A program made the position numbers and the translations under genes. Source: Pyrrhosoma nymphula (taxonomy: Eukaryota > Arthropoda > Insecta > Odonata > Coenagrionidae). Taken from it: DNA of 64,000 nucleotides. Under the pieces are notes generated by a model. The model saw nothing but the letters and a program-made list of their open reading frames with translations, had not been told where the DNA came from and ran no database searches. Below are positions 46,601-61,600 of the stretch, piece after piece (the first letter of the stretch is position 1; every line of letters starts with the position of its first letter). The DNA lies in assembly GCA_963573305.1 (NCBI GenBank), contig OY754330.1, positions 8,680,001-8,744,000 on the forward strand, read 5' to 3'.

Positions 46601-49600
46601 ACTTTTCCTTTCCAGAGTGCGACGCATAAAAACCTCTAGGATTATTTATTTCGTAAATTCCCCATTATGAATCATCTAAATAGACTTTGACCGCATTTTA
46701 GACACTTGATTTATGTATTGCTGCTATAATACATTCTTTTTTTTTTCTCGATTTAGTATTTTTCATTTTTTTTTCTTCCAGTCATCTCCGCGGTGCCGGC
46801 GCCAACTTTGACGATACATTGTGACATCCATGATTTTTTCCTAAGGAAAGATGAAAATCTACATTTTTCTTCTAAGTTATACAAAACGTGCAAATTATAA
46901 GATCAGATAGCTACTTCTTCATGAAATTTTTATATTGTCCTCATCACTTTGAAAGCCTTAGATCATACAATTTATTCTGAAAAAAAGGTCCCACTTCTTC
47001 CCACTAATTGTATGTGCAATAAAGGTGAAATTATTTTCCATTCGCTCATTATTTTTCAGCTTGTTTTCCTTTGGTTTATTATTGTTTATTACCTTATCTC
47101 AGGTTGAGGAAGTTTATTGTAACGTAAGAGTGACTCTTCAATGAAGGGCAATCTTTGGGGCAGCTTTCTGTGAGAATGCGGGAGAGTAAAAACTCATTTT
47201 CTGACATGTCTGTGAATAACAGAGAATCATTCTCCTACTCTCATCTGCAGAATTCCGGCACTTCCTTTTTCATTTTACAAGAGGGGTATATTCTCCCGAA
47301 TCCTCCGCAGGACAACAAACAGAAACCGCCACCCAATTGTCCTCGACTGGGGATCCCGCTGACTTCCGGGACGTAGGCTAAGTGATTTTGGCGACCCAGA
47401 GGGGATTATGCTACCCTTTTTTGGGCCAAGCCTACACGGCTCCAAAGGGTATAATACCCTCGTACTCCCCCACTAGCTACCCTGGATTGTTTCTCTCACG
47501 CTGGAGGACAATTTTCAGAATTGGCAGGGGTGGTAATTTCTTAGAATACACATGGAAAAGTATTGTACGCAGGTAGCAGGTGGAATGTCTGTCATAAAAT
47601 ACTGCTTGCATGCCCCCTCAACCAAATGCTTTCTTTATTTCTACGGTCAACGTACCAAGGGTTTTCCCTGGCCAATTCACCGAAGGTTTTCCCAGGCTGC
47701 ACCTAAGGTTTTCCCCGGCCAGCCGTTGTTCTTTGTTTCGGGTGATCATTTCAAAACTGAAACGTCAAAAAATTTCAAAAGTAGCTTAGTTATTCCTTGT
47801 ACTCTCGAGTAAACACATCTGCCTTTCCTCAAACACGCATCATTCACCGAGCGAGCGGCACTACCGTCAGAGATTGTTTTCATTCGCTGTCTGGACGTTA
47901 CTTTCTTGGTGTTTCGTGGCAAATTATTTTACCACATCAGCTATGGCGAGTGACAATGAAAGCAACTTCACAGAGGACGAACTACAAGATGAAGACATTG
48001 AAGATTCGGGATCCGAATCCAGCTACTCGGAGCATTCATTCTCCGACTCCAAGGATGATGAGGAACCTGCGCAGGAAGGACAGTGGACAATACTCGGCCA
48101 CCCTCTAGGTTCCCTTTTGAAGAAGAGCCATCCCTAAATTTTGAGTGTGTTGAAGTTTGTGAAATTCTGTACTTTTTTGAACTTTTTTTTGATGATCCTG
48201 TGATAGAGTACATCACCAATGAAACGAACCGCTATGCGACCCAGTATCTCCGTGATAAACCATCAGGTTCAAGAAACCAATGGCGGGACATCAGCAGCTC
48301 AGAATTGCGAGTGTTTTTAGCCTTTGACAATACTCCAGAGTATTGTTTGAAAGCCGGAGCTAGAACAATATTGGTCTGGGAGGAAAATTTTGGCAACGAC
48401 CTTTTTTGGGGAAACCATGTGACTTAGGCATTTTATTCTGATCCAAAATATTTGCATTTTTGTGACAATGATGGATATGAACCTGAAAGGCACCCAAATC
48501 CAAAGCTAAAAAAAATCTGGCCTATTTACATCATGTTAGAAGAATAATTCAAGAATTTATACACTCCGGAAAGGGACGAAAGTCTTCTCCTGTATAAAGG
48601 AAGACTTGGTTGGCGTCAGTTCATCCCCCTTAAAAAAGAGCCCGGTTTGGAATAAAAACTTTCATGTTGTGTGAATCAATTAGTGGCTATGTTTGGACGA
48701 CTAGTGTTTATACAGGAAAATGGGACTATTTTGGAAAAGGATTTTGAGAGCATGTCAATGTCCTCGCAGGTGGTGCTCTCACTCGTGAAACCCCTTCTTG
48801 ATAAAGGGTACTGTGTAACGACAGACAATTTTTATACCTCGCCTGAATTGGCTGAGGCTTTGATTTCTCGGTTCATGGACTATTACGGGACTGTGCATCC
48901 AACATGAAAAGGGATGCCTGATGGACTAAAAAATAAAACAATGTAGAGAGGTGAAGTGGTTTCGTACCAAAAAGGAAAAATATTGGTGATTCATTGAGGG
49001 ACAAGAAAGAGGTGACGATGTTGTCGAGAATCCACAGCAGCGATGTGTCCAGCACTATTCCGAAATTAATTAAAGGAGGGAGGAAGAAGGGGATGTATGA
49101 TTGTGTTCCACGAGACTAGTGGTCTTTCCGACGCTACCACAATTCACAACATCTGTCTTCAAATTATCTCCAACAAACTTACTGAAATAATTCTTCTATC
49201 TCTTTTAGGTATTTCATAAGCAACATTTACAAATCATTTGGCCATTGTTGGAAGCAATCAGGGAAGTCATTTTCCAATTAACCAAAATTATGTGACACTA
49301 TTCAATTAGAACAAAATTGTATTTGTTGGACAATGCACGAATTATAATTAGCTGGGGTTGCCCCTGTACAGTTGCCCTGTCGGCTTCGAATCTGAGGGCC
49401 GTGATTTCAACACGAGGTGACTGCAAAGTGTGTTTCCGCTCCTTCAAAAACATTTATACAAACATTAAAACAAGGAGGGCTAAGATTAAGTTTCCAGTTT
49501 CAGAGTTTTCCTGGACAAAATATTTCCCTTAGTTTTCCAGGTTTTCAAGGTTTTCCAGGTCGCCGTACACCCAGTTTTCACGATTAAAGAGGTGAAAGTA

Positions 49601-52600
49601 TTTTCAGGGGCATGAGGGTGAGTTTGAAGTAAAGAAAGGGATTTCAGAAGGGCATCAGGAATGATCAAGTAACCATTTGTCAGCTCCCTAAAGTGCCCCA
49701 TGAAGCAAGTGGTGAGCCAATTGACTTAACACAGTCTAGTTGGTGCTTTCAAAGCAGTTCAATCATTTGGTACACCCTGCATGTGAATCCTTATCCAACC
49801 GCAAAGTTTTTAGCAGTTCCTGTGTATCAATAAATCACTAAAATTACCATTTTCATAATCTACTATAATAATCACCGACGTGTATACATATGTATTTCAT
49901 TAACTTTCTCACAAGAAATACACATGAAGCTGAATCTTCATTTGGCTGCAGACCTTTTTTCATTTGCAAAATTAAATAAGAAATTGTGGTTTTCTGTGAT
50001 TGAAAAAGGTATCAATAGAATGTAAATAAAATAAGGATTCTTATTCCTTCAGTCAAATTTTGTATTCCGGTCGAAATTTCAAAATGTTTGCTAAAACGTA
50101 AGAATTTTTCACAATATTTTAGCATTTTTGAGTCATCGTCCCCATAGCGACCAATACTCATTGTTTAACATTTAAACCCCAGATTTAAATTTCCTTAGAA
50201 GTTCCTCCCTGCCAGATTTAAATTGGCCTTTTTAAGGTTTTCTTGTTGTGTCCAAGCCAAAAATGGCACTTTTGGCAGTGAGAAGTACCAAACTGCGTGC
50301 CAATATTGGAACTTTCGGCGTTTAAGGGTTAAGTCGAGATTCCGTATATGGGTTGCACCAAATGGGTTGTCAAATCAATTTTAAGTTGGCATTGATTACA
50401 AGCTAACACATTTGTTCCCCTGTCTATCACTAGGTGTTACATCTAATAGTCCAAAACTGTAAAGTGTTGACTCAGACCTTTTCTGTCCCTATCTCTCGGA
50501 TAAAATAGCATTTGCTCCACAAAGTTAATTAGGTTAGAAGTAGAGAAGAGGTGTCCCACTCTATTAAGCATATTATGAACTTTGATATTAGTAAATACAG
50601 TTAGGTATCTACATGGATCCTTTCTCAAGGGTTAAGTTTCATGAAGGAAGAGTAAGATAACGTTTATTAGAAGTTATGTAATGGCTAAGGTAGGTTTATT
50701 TGGTAAAAAAGTTACCTTTGCTAATCTTTCAGAGCAGCATACCATTGCCTCCTTTAAAGATACCACTCTACAACATGACTACCTCTCTTCATCTTATCCA
50801 AATAGCCCAATCTCTTTCTTCCCCTTCCCTGCTTATTGCCACCCACAGCATTATTGTTTATGTAATGTGTAAAATGCACAAGAGAACTTTGCACATTCTT
50901 TGCACATTCACTCAATGCACATTCTTTGTTTTGCTCTCAATAAAGTTACAATCATTATTATCATCATAAATCTTACTATTTTTAATTGTGTCTTATCCCA
51001 CTGGGAAAAAAGAGAATTTTAGTGTCGGATGAGTGAGAGGAATGCCAGTTGACGAATGGGGGGAGGCGATAAAACATTTTTATAGCTATGTAGGATGCTT
51101 CATGGGTGGTAAAACACATTTGATATTAAAATGTAACTTATTCTCAACACCCATGGGGTTCAGTATGGGTGTTGAATTTCACAGCAGCCAAAGAACCAGA
51201 GCTTTCATTGCTCCCTACAGCTTAATATGAATGATGGCAAGGAGTTAGCAGCAAGGAAACCAACCTCACACGAGCAGCACCAAGCCCGCCAATCATTTCC
51301 ACAAACTCAGATCCATTCATCGATAGAAATGGCACATTAGACTCGGTCGCCACAGCTTTGGCTAGCAAAGTCTTCCCACAACCAGGAGGTCCAAGAAGAA
51401 GGGCTCCTTTGGGGACCTGCAATGAAATTAATTTGGGATAACAAAAAGATCCCCCTCACTTAATGCACATGACTGAGAGTCAATATTTAAGGCTATAGAA
51501 GACAATAAGTTACGAAAAAATTAAGTGATAATTCCATTCTCATGCCACTACATTCCTCCTTACATGCAGAAAAATGTATCAATTGATAAAAAAGATTCAA
51601 CATATAAAAATGAAGACACATGTATACAGCTTTTACATGATGAATTAAGTAAACAGTAGTAATAATGGATTCACACAATAATTTTTCATTCAATATAATA
51701 ACATAGAACAGGACAAGTACTTCTGCATGTACACATTCGGTTCCAGGTAGGAACTTCAGAGAAAGTTTTTCATAGCTAAGTACAATTTCAGGGAAGGCAC
51801 ACTAGGAGAAATGTCAGAACCATAAGTTAACTAGCAATGTCAAAACCATGATACTTTGTTAGCTATATAGACTAAAAAACAAGAAAAAAATACTTGTGGG
51901 GCAAGCAGAGAGAGAGTTTCAAGTGCTGGGGTGGTATGATACCTTCTTTCACTTATTGTCCATTAAAAAAGTCAAGTCCCTCGAGTTTAGGAAGCTGTAT
52001 CTTCAAGTAGGGTAAACGGATTTTTACGAAATAAAAACCATGTGATAGAATGATCATTCCTACGTTTATCGATACATGTTGAAAAATTTTCCTTTACTTA
52101 TCTGCCGTTATACGATATTTTATTTGAAGAAAGTCACTATTTTCGGCGCTCAAAATTCGATTTCCCAGCTTTATGTCATCACTGTTCTCTTAAAATCAGA
52201 CATAGAAACTGGAAATTCTGATGTAAGTTAGCTAACTATGTTATTGACGTAATAAAAGAAATAAATTGTTTATAAGTGGAGTTTTACACGAGCTGGTGTA
52301 AAAGTTGTTTACCTCCGCTTATTTCGAAACTAATGATGCGATTGAAATTTGAGGTATACTGTTGTGACGCGCGGTAACGCCAGCATTGTAAAAAATGTAC
52401 ATAACAAATAGTAAAAATTACTGGTATTTTCAACAACGATTTTTATTCATATCTATTTTCACACGCCAAACAGCGGTTGTTGATTGGTAGAGGACGACTT
52501 TGTCGGAGGAGTAGAAGAGGGAAAGGGACAAGCGACGTTGCCATTTGATACTACACGTACTACACTGCCTACTACTCTGCCTACACTGCCTACTACTGCG

Positions 52601-55600
52601 GCACTACTCTGCCGGCGAGGGCGAAGTTGAATGCATAACAATTTATGTGTCTGTTTGGAGTTCGGATAACAATTTAATGATAGGATGAGTTCTGATGACT
52701 CTCTTTCATCAGAATTCGGAAGGCAGTTAAACAATAAAGTATAATTATTTTCTATCATCATTTTTCAAGTGGGCTTTGGACCACCGTAGACTGATTTAAA
52801 AATGCTTATAGTGGTTAATACCACCAGTTCATTATAAATCACTTTACAATAAGTACACTAAAAACACTTTGAAAGAACTAGCAAGAATATGCTAATAATG
52901 ACTACCTATCTATCTATCCTGCAAATATCCTCAGAAAATATCATCACTATGATCATACGATCTTCCATTCATGAGTAGAGGTAGTTCAAATTTCTGCCAC
53001 TAAGCGCTGTGGGTACTATCCCATCGATTCCGCCCTTCTCAAATTCGTCATACAAAACAGTTTGCACAATTGCCATAAGATGCAGTTCACCCATTTCATA
53101 ATGAACGTGAGATAAACTTTACCAGATGCAAAGTTGCGTGACGTTTATTAACAATTTAAATATGCATACAACATTGAAATAGGAATTGGAAATGTTTTTC
53201 TAATGGGCATAAAACGGCACGAAATTTGGGAAAAATAGTGTAAATACGGTGTTAGAAATACATTGAAATAATAGGAAAGTTGACAGGACCCCAAACAAAT
53301 GGTTCAATAAGCGAGAAAACGTAAAATCCAATCACTTAACAATGGGGTTCTACTATATTTGATTCTAACATTTAATGGCAACAGCCTAAATGACATAAAG
53401 TGGACTGAATCATATTCGTTATTAAGAGGTAACTTCCTTAACACACTCAATGCGGATGCCTTGAATTCAAGGCATCCCGTACAAGCCAGAGGCGCGGATG
53501 CCTTGAATTCAAGCCATCAGTCCAGTTACTTTTCTCGGCTTTCCCTAGTTCCAGCGTCGGCGCTGACACTTGCAACTTCCTCCAGTGTCTTAGTCTTGCT
53601 CTAGGCACTTAGCCTTGCTTGCTTGAATGAGTTTCGTTCTTTGCTGGATGTGTTTTCGTTTTATATAAATAAACGAAAAAAACCCTTCAGCGTGGCAATA
53701 AATTTCACGTCAACAAGTCAGCATTGAATGGGTTAAATACAAGGGATCATTATGTATATTATTATTATTATTACATACTTTAGCTCCCAAACTTCTGTAG
53801 TGTTCCGGTCTTTTGAGATAATCCACAAACTCAACCACTTCCTGCTTGGCCTCCTTGAGCCCCGCGACATCGGAAAAGTGCACTCCTTTGCCAGGTCCAC
53901 TGAGGGGGTCCACCAGAGTGAATTTGGCACGTCCCATCTGAGTCTGAAAGTTAAGGTTTACACTCAGTTACGATACAGCCATGAAAAATTTCTCATACTA
54001 AACAGTTCTGCCTTGACAACATACGAATGCAACAAACATTATAAAAAGGCAGAGGTTTTGCCATTCAGCACTTTGAAATTTAAGTTGTGGACTTTCATAA
54101 CGATATTAACAGCTTTTTTTATCACCACTGGTTACTGTTAATAAGCCACAAGTATGCGTATGTGTCCGAGGTGTCCAAATACCCTTCAAAACTCGCAAGA
54201 AAGCTTAGAGATACAGCAAAGTCTCTTTATAGTGAAATTTTGGGAGAGTGAAATAATAATTTTGTTGAATTGGTTATTGACAACTCAAATTAATGCATGC
54301 GTTTACATTACTGAGAGTTGGTCATGTGTTTAAAAAAAAATCTCAACTTCCATTTTGCCAATGTTTCGCCTTTTAATTCAAGCATCCTGAGGGCTACAAC
54401 ACAATGCAAGGAGAACAGTTATTACCAGGATTAATTAAACAAAGGTAAAAGAGTTTACACTCATAACTGTTTTCCTTGCATTGTGTTGTAACCTTGATGA
54501 CGCTTTAATTAAAAGGCAAAACAGTGGCAAAAAGGAAGTTGAGATTAAAAAAAAAACACATCTACATCTACGAAGTACCGTGCAAGCCACCACTAGGGTG
54601 TGTGGCACGGGGTGATTCCACACCAGGCATGCCACACTCGTACCAGCACAAGTCAGAACCTCGCACGCTCCCCCTGGCGCTAGGCGCAGGCCAAAAAGCA
54701 GTCAGGAGAACAGTGCGCAGTCCAACCGGAAACTGGGAGAGTGATACGTAAATGAACATGCAAACGTGCAGAACAATGCTATACACACATCTAGTAGTTA
54801 ATATTACTGACCAACTCTCAATAATATAAACGCATACATGAAATAATAATTGCAGTCTTGCCCATCAATATGTGACTTTACATGTAAAAAAATTCTAAGT
54901 GAATTATTCTTTATATTAAAGTCACATTTTAGGACCTAAATTGCACACGCTATTCAATGTAGGAATCAAGAAAAAACTTTAATTGCCAGAAAACAAAGAG
55001 AAAAGCAACCAAAAGTAGGAGTTAAATTCAGAATCATAACTGATAATGAGAACCTAGAGCCGTGCGATTGCTTCAAAATCAAATCGATTCGACTCGAATC
55101 AAGCTTAATTAGATTCGATTTGCCTGTGACTCGGGATGCTTCGAAACCGAATGATTCGAATCTGACAGATTCGTCTCCGAATTGCTACACGCATTCAAAC
55201 ATAGCGCTCATTCCCAAATGGCACTCCGTCTGTTTAGAGGATGTTTTAATCACGCAAAATAAAAATTTAAACTGCCTCAGAATAAAATTTACCTTTATAT
55301 GTGTGAAGTTAGTCGTGGTAATGGCCCATTTAAGAAAATTTTCTTAAAGTAATTCCCTGAAATATTGTGAAAATCTTTATTATTTTAACTCGGCATAAAC
55401 TTCTATATTTTATTTAGATTCGTATTCGAATCGCAAACCGAATTATTTTAGTGTGATTTGATTCGCTACCAAAATTTAAAAAAAATCGTTTAGATTCGAG
55501 TCGAAATTTGGTTTTGGAAGATTTGATTTGGTTCCATTCGAAATGAAAATCCCTGATTTGCCCAGCACTATGAGAACCTATGTAACAACTTAATGTTTCC

Positions 55601-58600
55601 CCTTAACGATGGAGGCAAGACTAACGAGAATAATACAAACATAAAATGGTATTTTAACTCCTAAAGCATCCAACCCTAAACTCAAATTCACCACTAATCT
55701 CACCATATTTATGAAGACCTTGATATAAGCTCATAATACGAGTAAGACATCAATAACTGAATTCATACCGCCATTTCCAATGTCATTTGAATGGCTTCAT
55801 GAAAAGAATCCACAATGCAAATTTTAAGAAAATTAATTAACAGTCGGTACACCAAAAAGCCATGTGGCACTAGCAGAAACAAAAAAATGGAATAGCCTTA
55901 GCGATGAACACTTTTTTCTTTACCCTTCTGCTCTGAGAAGAGTATACCTAATTGTAATTTGTATAATACTTGAGAAATTGGATGAATTTCATATTTTGGT
56001 ATTAAAAAAAACTCATTTACAAAAGTATCCATGCTGATGGGTGGCCTAATGGTTCTCGATCTTGAGATGAGGGACAGTATCAATCCAACTACGATGAGGG
56101 ATGCCAATAGTTTCCCAGCAGTGTCTGAGTTCCTCTCGTAAATAACAGGGACGCCACACCCTTCCTCTGCCGGTATGCCAAGACGGCGCTCAGCAAGCCT
56201 CAGCTTTTCTTCAAACTTGTTTGTGTCAGCAATGTTCATGTGAAAATGCTTGTGCTCCATCTGTGAATAAATAAAATATCCATGTAGAAGAAGTGAAAAG
56301 ATGTAGCAGTAAATGAAATAATTTGACCAACAGCTACGTCAATTGATTTTAGCAAGAAATATACACTGATTGATGACAAGCAAAAAAGCTGAACTTTTCA
56401 TTGTTGCATTTGAAGATGCTTTAACATTTTCAAGATAGTTAAAAATTTTCATAAAATTGCTAGTGATAGAAAAATTATTTTTGCTAACTCTATTTTCTGT
56501 TATTATTGTTAAAGTAAAATTTTAAATTTTTTCATTTGTCCATTCATTCAAAATGAAAAAAACAACATTATACATTGCATGTTAACAACGACCAACTACG
56601 AAAAATACTTGCAACCCACTACACAGTACTGTTCTCAAACATATCTACAACATTTTATTTTTTGGGTTCAAATGTAAGTGTAACTATGTATGTACATATT
56701 TTCAAAATTTTAATTTCTTATGATTAGTAAACACAAAACTTCGTAAGAATCCAGAGGATTTTATTTTCAAAAACATCCCCATACTCTAGGCTTTTCAAAG
56801 TAACTGATCAACAGAGGGAATACTGATAGGTTCAAATGCATTTTATATACTTCAGATGGAATACAATGGCTTGATACAAATAATAAATGACCAAAAAATC
56901 AAGCAAAGCATAAAAAAGAAAATTATAGGAATCTATTTTCATAACTTCATCACATAATTATAGTATAATTACCTTCAAAATTGGCAACGTCAAAAAACTA
57001 TGTATTTACACATAAAAAATAAGTAGAAAGCATTCCTCCAAATACGTATTCCTGAACTGTTATAGTTTTAAATCTCACATCAGAATTTTATCAACTCATT
57101 TTTGTTTTCCTATAAAAGTGTTTATTACTAGCGTGAAAATTCATCACGTCATAAGTATGTACGTAAGTGGAAATGTTAAGGTTATTAATCATGGAGAGCT
57201 TCATTTAAAATTTGACGCATTGTCAGATTCTCTGCCAAATGGGGAGGAAGCTGGTCCAGGCCATCTCTGAACTACAATCCCGGTGATTAAGCACAATAAG
57301 CTATGATGAATGACAAACTAGGCAGAGAGATGTCCACTGCAAGATTTCTCTGCGGGGTAACCACCCACCCCCGTTGAATGGACTCATTATGGAAAGAAGG
57401 TCTGGCCTCCGTGTGGCAGTTGATTGTAAATTAAGCCAATCATGAAATGCTTACATGTCATAATAAGAGTGTAATGTCACTTCCAAGAGCAATAAGGGAG
57501 ATTACAACACAGAAACAGGAAACCTTGGCACAAAAATTGTAAACACTTTCCGAGCATATTCACTCCTCCCTCCATAAAGGATGTTTCCTCACTCCATCAC
57601 TCCTTACACCCCGACACTTTGTGTTACAAGCACTTGCAGCACAAAGTCTTGGGACTAGCAGACTTAAAGATGGGAAAATTAACGTAATGTTCATCTGAGG
57701 TAAATTACCACCACGTGGTATATTACGGTAATTTTTTAAAATTACTGTAATTTTCCTGTATTAATTAGTTTTAAGTATTAAACAGTAAATGTATGGTTAA
57801 ATAAGAAAGCCAATAGCAATAGGAAGGGAATAACCATGTTTAAACCATACCTTATACAACATTAATGTATTAGAAATTTTTTAAATTATAAAAAGAACTA
57901 CGGCAGCAACACGCAATCTGGATTTCTTTTGTCAAAGTATGAGAAATTTTCAAGAAGAATATTCTAAAGCTTTAATCTTATAATGTTATAATTTAAGTAA
58001 AATATTCCAAAAATGAGTTGTACATGCCTCAATATATTATTAAACACGTAGGAAATGTGAACTTGGCTTAAAATAACCTGTTGGGAATTTATCTGTATGA
58101 AAAATTATCTCAAACATTACAGGTGAATTGTCTAGAAAATTATGGTAATTTACAAGGGACGTGGTAAATTATGAAAAATACTGCGGTAATTTACGAAAAT
58201 TACCATGGTAATTTTCAGAGTGGTCCATCTCTAAGCATACTAGCACAGTTGTACATGTAGACTCCTGAGTCTAAATGCACAACTATGCCAGTATCATACA
58301 TACCTTCCTTCCTTTGATAACTGCTCCGTCGTGAAGCACAATAGTGACAATATCTGCATCTGGTCGCACTATTACTTGCTCCACTTCCCCTTTTGCGAGC
58401 ATGTGATGCACAAACTCTTTCCACGACACATAGCGTATAACCTACAATGAACATAAGAAATGATGAGCACCATTGGATCAGAGAAGAATGATACACATAC
58501 CAAATTCATAAGTGATGAAGGGGTCACTTTGGATAAATGAACCCATATGAAAGGTAAGAAGCAAAAAGTGAGAAAGTGAAGTGCGACAAAGAAGTTGGCC

Positions 58601-61600
58601 CAATTATTGTCCTGCAAAAAAACCTCATTAACATAGACAGAAAATATAAAATAGCATAAGAGCCATAAGACATTCTGAAGTCACACGCTTTCTTCAGATT
58701 ATAATGATATTGCTATAAAGCTCTTGCTGGTGATGGTTCCAATCCAAATTCTCTCAGAAGAAATAAAATCAAACAAAGAAAAACAAGGCATGTCTGTAGA
58801 AAGAATGGAAGTTGATACAGAAAATTTACGCCAAGTGCATATTTTACGAATTACCCCTCTTCAAAAACATTTTCTCCTCTACAGACTGTTTACCTGGCAA
58901 ACTGAGACAAGGAAATGCCTGTGGCACGTCCAACATGCATGCTAATGAAATTGCACCAACGATGCCAACAGTGCTTATATTCCAAAATGGCACGCACTGC
59001 CCTTCTACATTGCCACCCTGTTGAACTGTTCCTTGCAGCCTTGTTCCCTGCTGCACCGTTCATTCCCTCACTTAAACAGCAGTCTGCGCAAGGAGAATTG
59101 CAGTGCCATTGTCACTGAACTATTGGTTTTGTAATTTGGTTTGGTTTGGCAAAATATAAAATTAGCTTACTCGCAGATTTTAGCTGACCGTCAACCACCG
59201 GATTAAAATTTTTAATAGTATACCTTCACTGCCGAATTTAGTGTTGGCCCTTCAAAATTTTCGTTTTTTATGCAAAAAATCTTTAATATTTCAAGTATTA
59301 CAAAAGATAAATTGTTAAAATGAAAATTATTACATGGGTAATGGTTTAATGCATTTCCATAATAATTTTTTTATCATGTTGACATTACAAAGCTTTAGAA
59401 AAATGGTTCTTTTTGGGAACAAGGTCAGAGTAAATAATTTTTTCCTACAGGAAGGTGAAGATTTATTATGAAAATGACTTAACACAATATTAATATTTTG
59501 TAATTAATAAAATGTTTGTTTTTAAATGTACACTTTTGAGTGATACTTCTTAGAGAAGTTTCATGAGCACAAACCTACTTCACACTTCGTTATGGTGCAC
59601 GTATATAATCCCTTCTCGGGACACGGCCACTAACAAAAGGTGGTTACCCTTCAACAGCTAATGCTTATTGTCTTTCGGCTCTGAGCAGCACAGTTGCCCC
59701 CAGCCATACTGCTGGGCCTTCCCCTCAGTGAGTTATGAGTGGAGAGGGCTGAGGCCGCTTCCTCGATAAGTTGCCTTATGGGAACCAGCCAAAACTACCG
59801 ATGAGTCATCTGGCCCTCACAAGATGTAAACAACATTTGGCAATAATAAATTAAAATGAAAACTTTGTCTTATTCCACCAATATATTTTCCGGTACTACT
59901 AGTTTCAATGCAGCGGCGTCATCTTCAGGTACAAAGAGTAAAGACAAAAACATGACATCCTTACTCTTTGTACCTGAAGATGACGCCACTGCGTCGAAAC
60001 TAGTAGTACCGGAAAATAAATTGGTGGAATAAGACAAAGTTTTCCTTTTCATTTATAAAATGAACTTCCACAAAATTGAGCCTGAGACGATTGAGATAAA
60101 CAACATTTGGCTGTTGGGGGCAGTGACATTCAAGAGATGGGTGAACAGTTTTTTGTCTACTTCCAGCTATGAGACTTGTGCCGTAGCTCGTTTCCATTAT
60201 CTACGTATCCCATTTGTGCATTGTAGTCCTCCATGGTGGCCAGCCTCACAGCTTTCCCCTGTTCATTGCAGACTTCACCCTTTCCCAGTGTACAGTGGAC
60301 AATGAATATTAGTCAGCATGAATACTTCCCTGTGATCCCTACGCACTATGGCTGTCATCTCATGCATACCAGTAACACTTCTGCTTCATTTGATTTCTCT
60401 GGTAGTCAAAATCGCAATGCATGCCTTTGAAGTATTGCATTACCATACTACAACAGAATTATTTTTTTTTATGTTGCCAGAAAAAAGGGCTCCGTGGTCT
60501 CGTCTATTTGGGCACAGTTGCAAAGTGTCTCCCTCTCATCTTCCAACGTGGGACAGTCTACATCCTCATCTTCATCGGTCCTAAAATTCTCTGACCCCAT
60601 TTGTTCAAATTCGGAGCTCCAAAAAACTTCCAGCTCTATTTCTAGCTTGGATAATTTCCATTTAGGAGCCAAGGTTATGAATTATAAATCAGATCTATGC
60701 ATAGAAAAACAATTCAATGAAGAAAATGTGCATAGTGGATATCTGCAATGAATGACCTAGAATTCTTACAAAAAAGATCACAATTCCTCGCAAAATTTCT
60801 GAATTTTCTCGTGGGATCTGCAACATCCGGCAAAGAAACGGACAAGAAAGTGCACTTAACTGAAAACTGAGACAGAATGAAGTTAATTTTAGCCCACCCA
60901 AAATGTAGACGCATAATATATTGGTGATATGATGGGTTGCACCATGCACTCACATTTACATTATTGCACACATACAGGGAAGGGCAGTCTGCAACTGGAA
61001 GCTGAGAGGAGAGTTGATTGATTTTACTGTAATTTTCATTTGAGGTCAAATACTGTGGTAAATTACTGTCATTTTTGAAAATTACTATTCACTAGGTAAT
61101 TCCAAATCAGCAATTTATTAAAGTGAGGAAAACTTGAAACTCCAAGGAATAAAGAATAAATTCCAAATCTCTTTAATGTGGTACAGTAAATATTCTAAAT
61201 GTGTTAAAGCCAAAATGGATATGAAGTTATCAGGATTCCCAGGTAATGGACTACGTACATTTATATTTACTCCCCCACTTTACTGCACTGGTATGTTTTT
61301 CTTTTGTCAGAAGTGCACTGCAATGCATAAAAGATTGAGCCCCATGATTGATTGTAAGAGTGAGCGAGAGCATTCTGGAGCCCTCCTGGCACTTAGGCCC
61401 CTATGTGTCCATTGTGCCATCCCAAATTTAACCTGCCTGTCACTTGCAGACAGGGAAAAAGGGCACCATGGTAGAGGTATGAAGGAGGGGCCTCCCCCAA
61501 TCTCCCCGGCACATGTATGGGAGGTGTCCTCCCTCCAACCTTCCCGGTCTGGGTATATCTCGCTCCGGCCTCCCGGTATAGGTTTGGAGGGAGTATCGCC

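Larger units (their letters stand above)
43767..51264 (-). other. SPG7 intron 6 (7.5 kb)
   Basis: Carries a repeat copy, a hammerhead-like palindrome element, a pogo MITE and a decayed piggyBac. 50333-51264 shows no gene; a hAT-like terminus CATAGGCGTGTGCAGG at 43954 lacks a visible partner. Confidence 0.75.
51417..53778 (-). other. SPG7 intron 5 (2.4 kb)
   Basis: Includes a short CTAC-rich tandem stretch at 52547-52613, a Tigger-like terminus near 53150-53351 and a TTAA-flanked MITE at 53442-53732. 51417-52540 has no recognisable content. Confidence 0.7.
53944..56020 (-). other. SPG7 intron 4 (2.1 kb)
   Basis: Occupied mainly by a composite palindromic element (54262-54838) and a hAT MITE (55055-55570). 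The remaining pieces show nothing recognisable. Confidence 0.7.
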
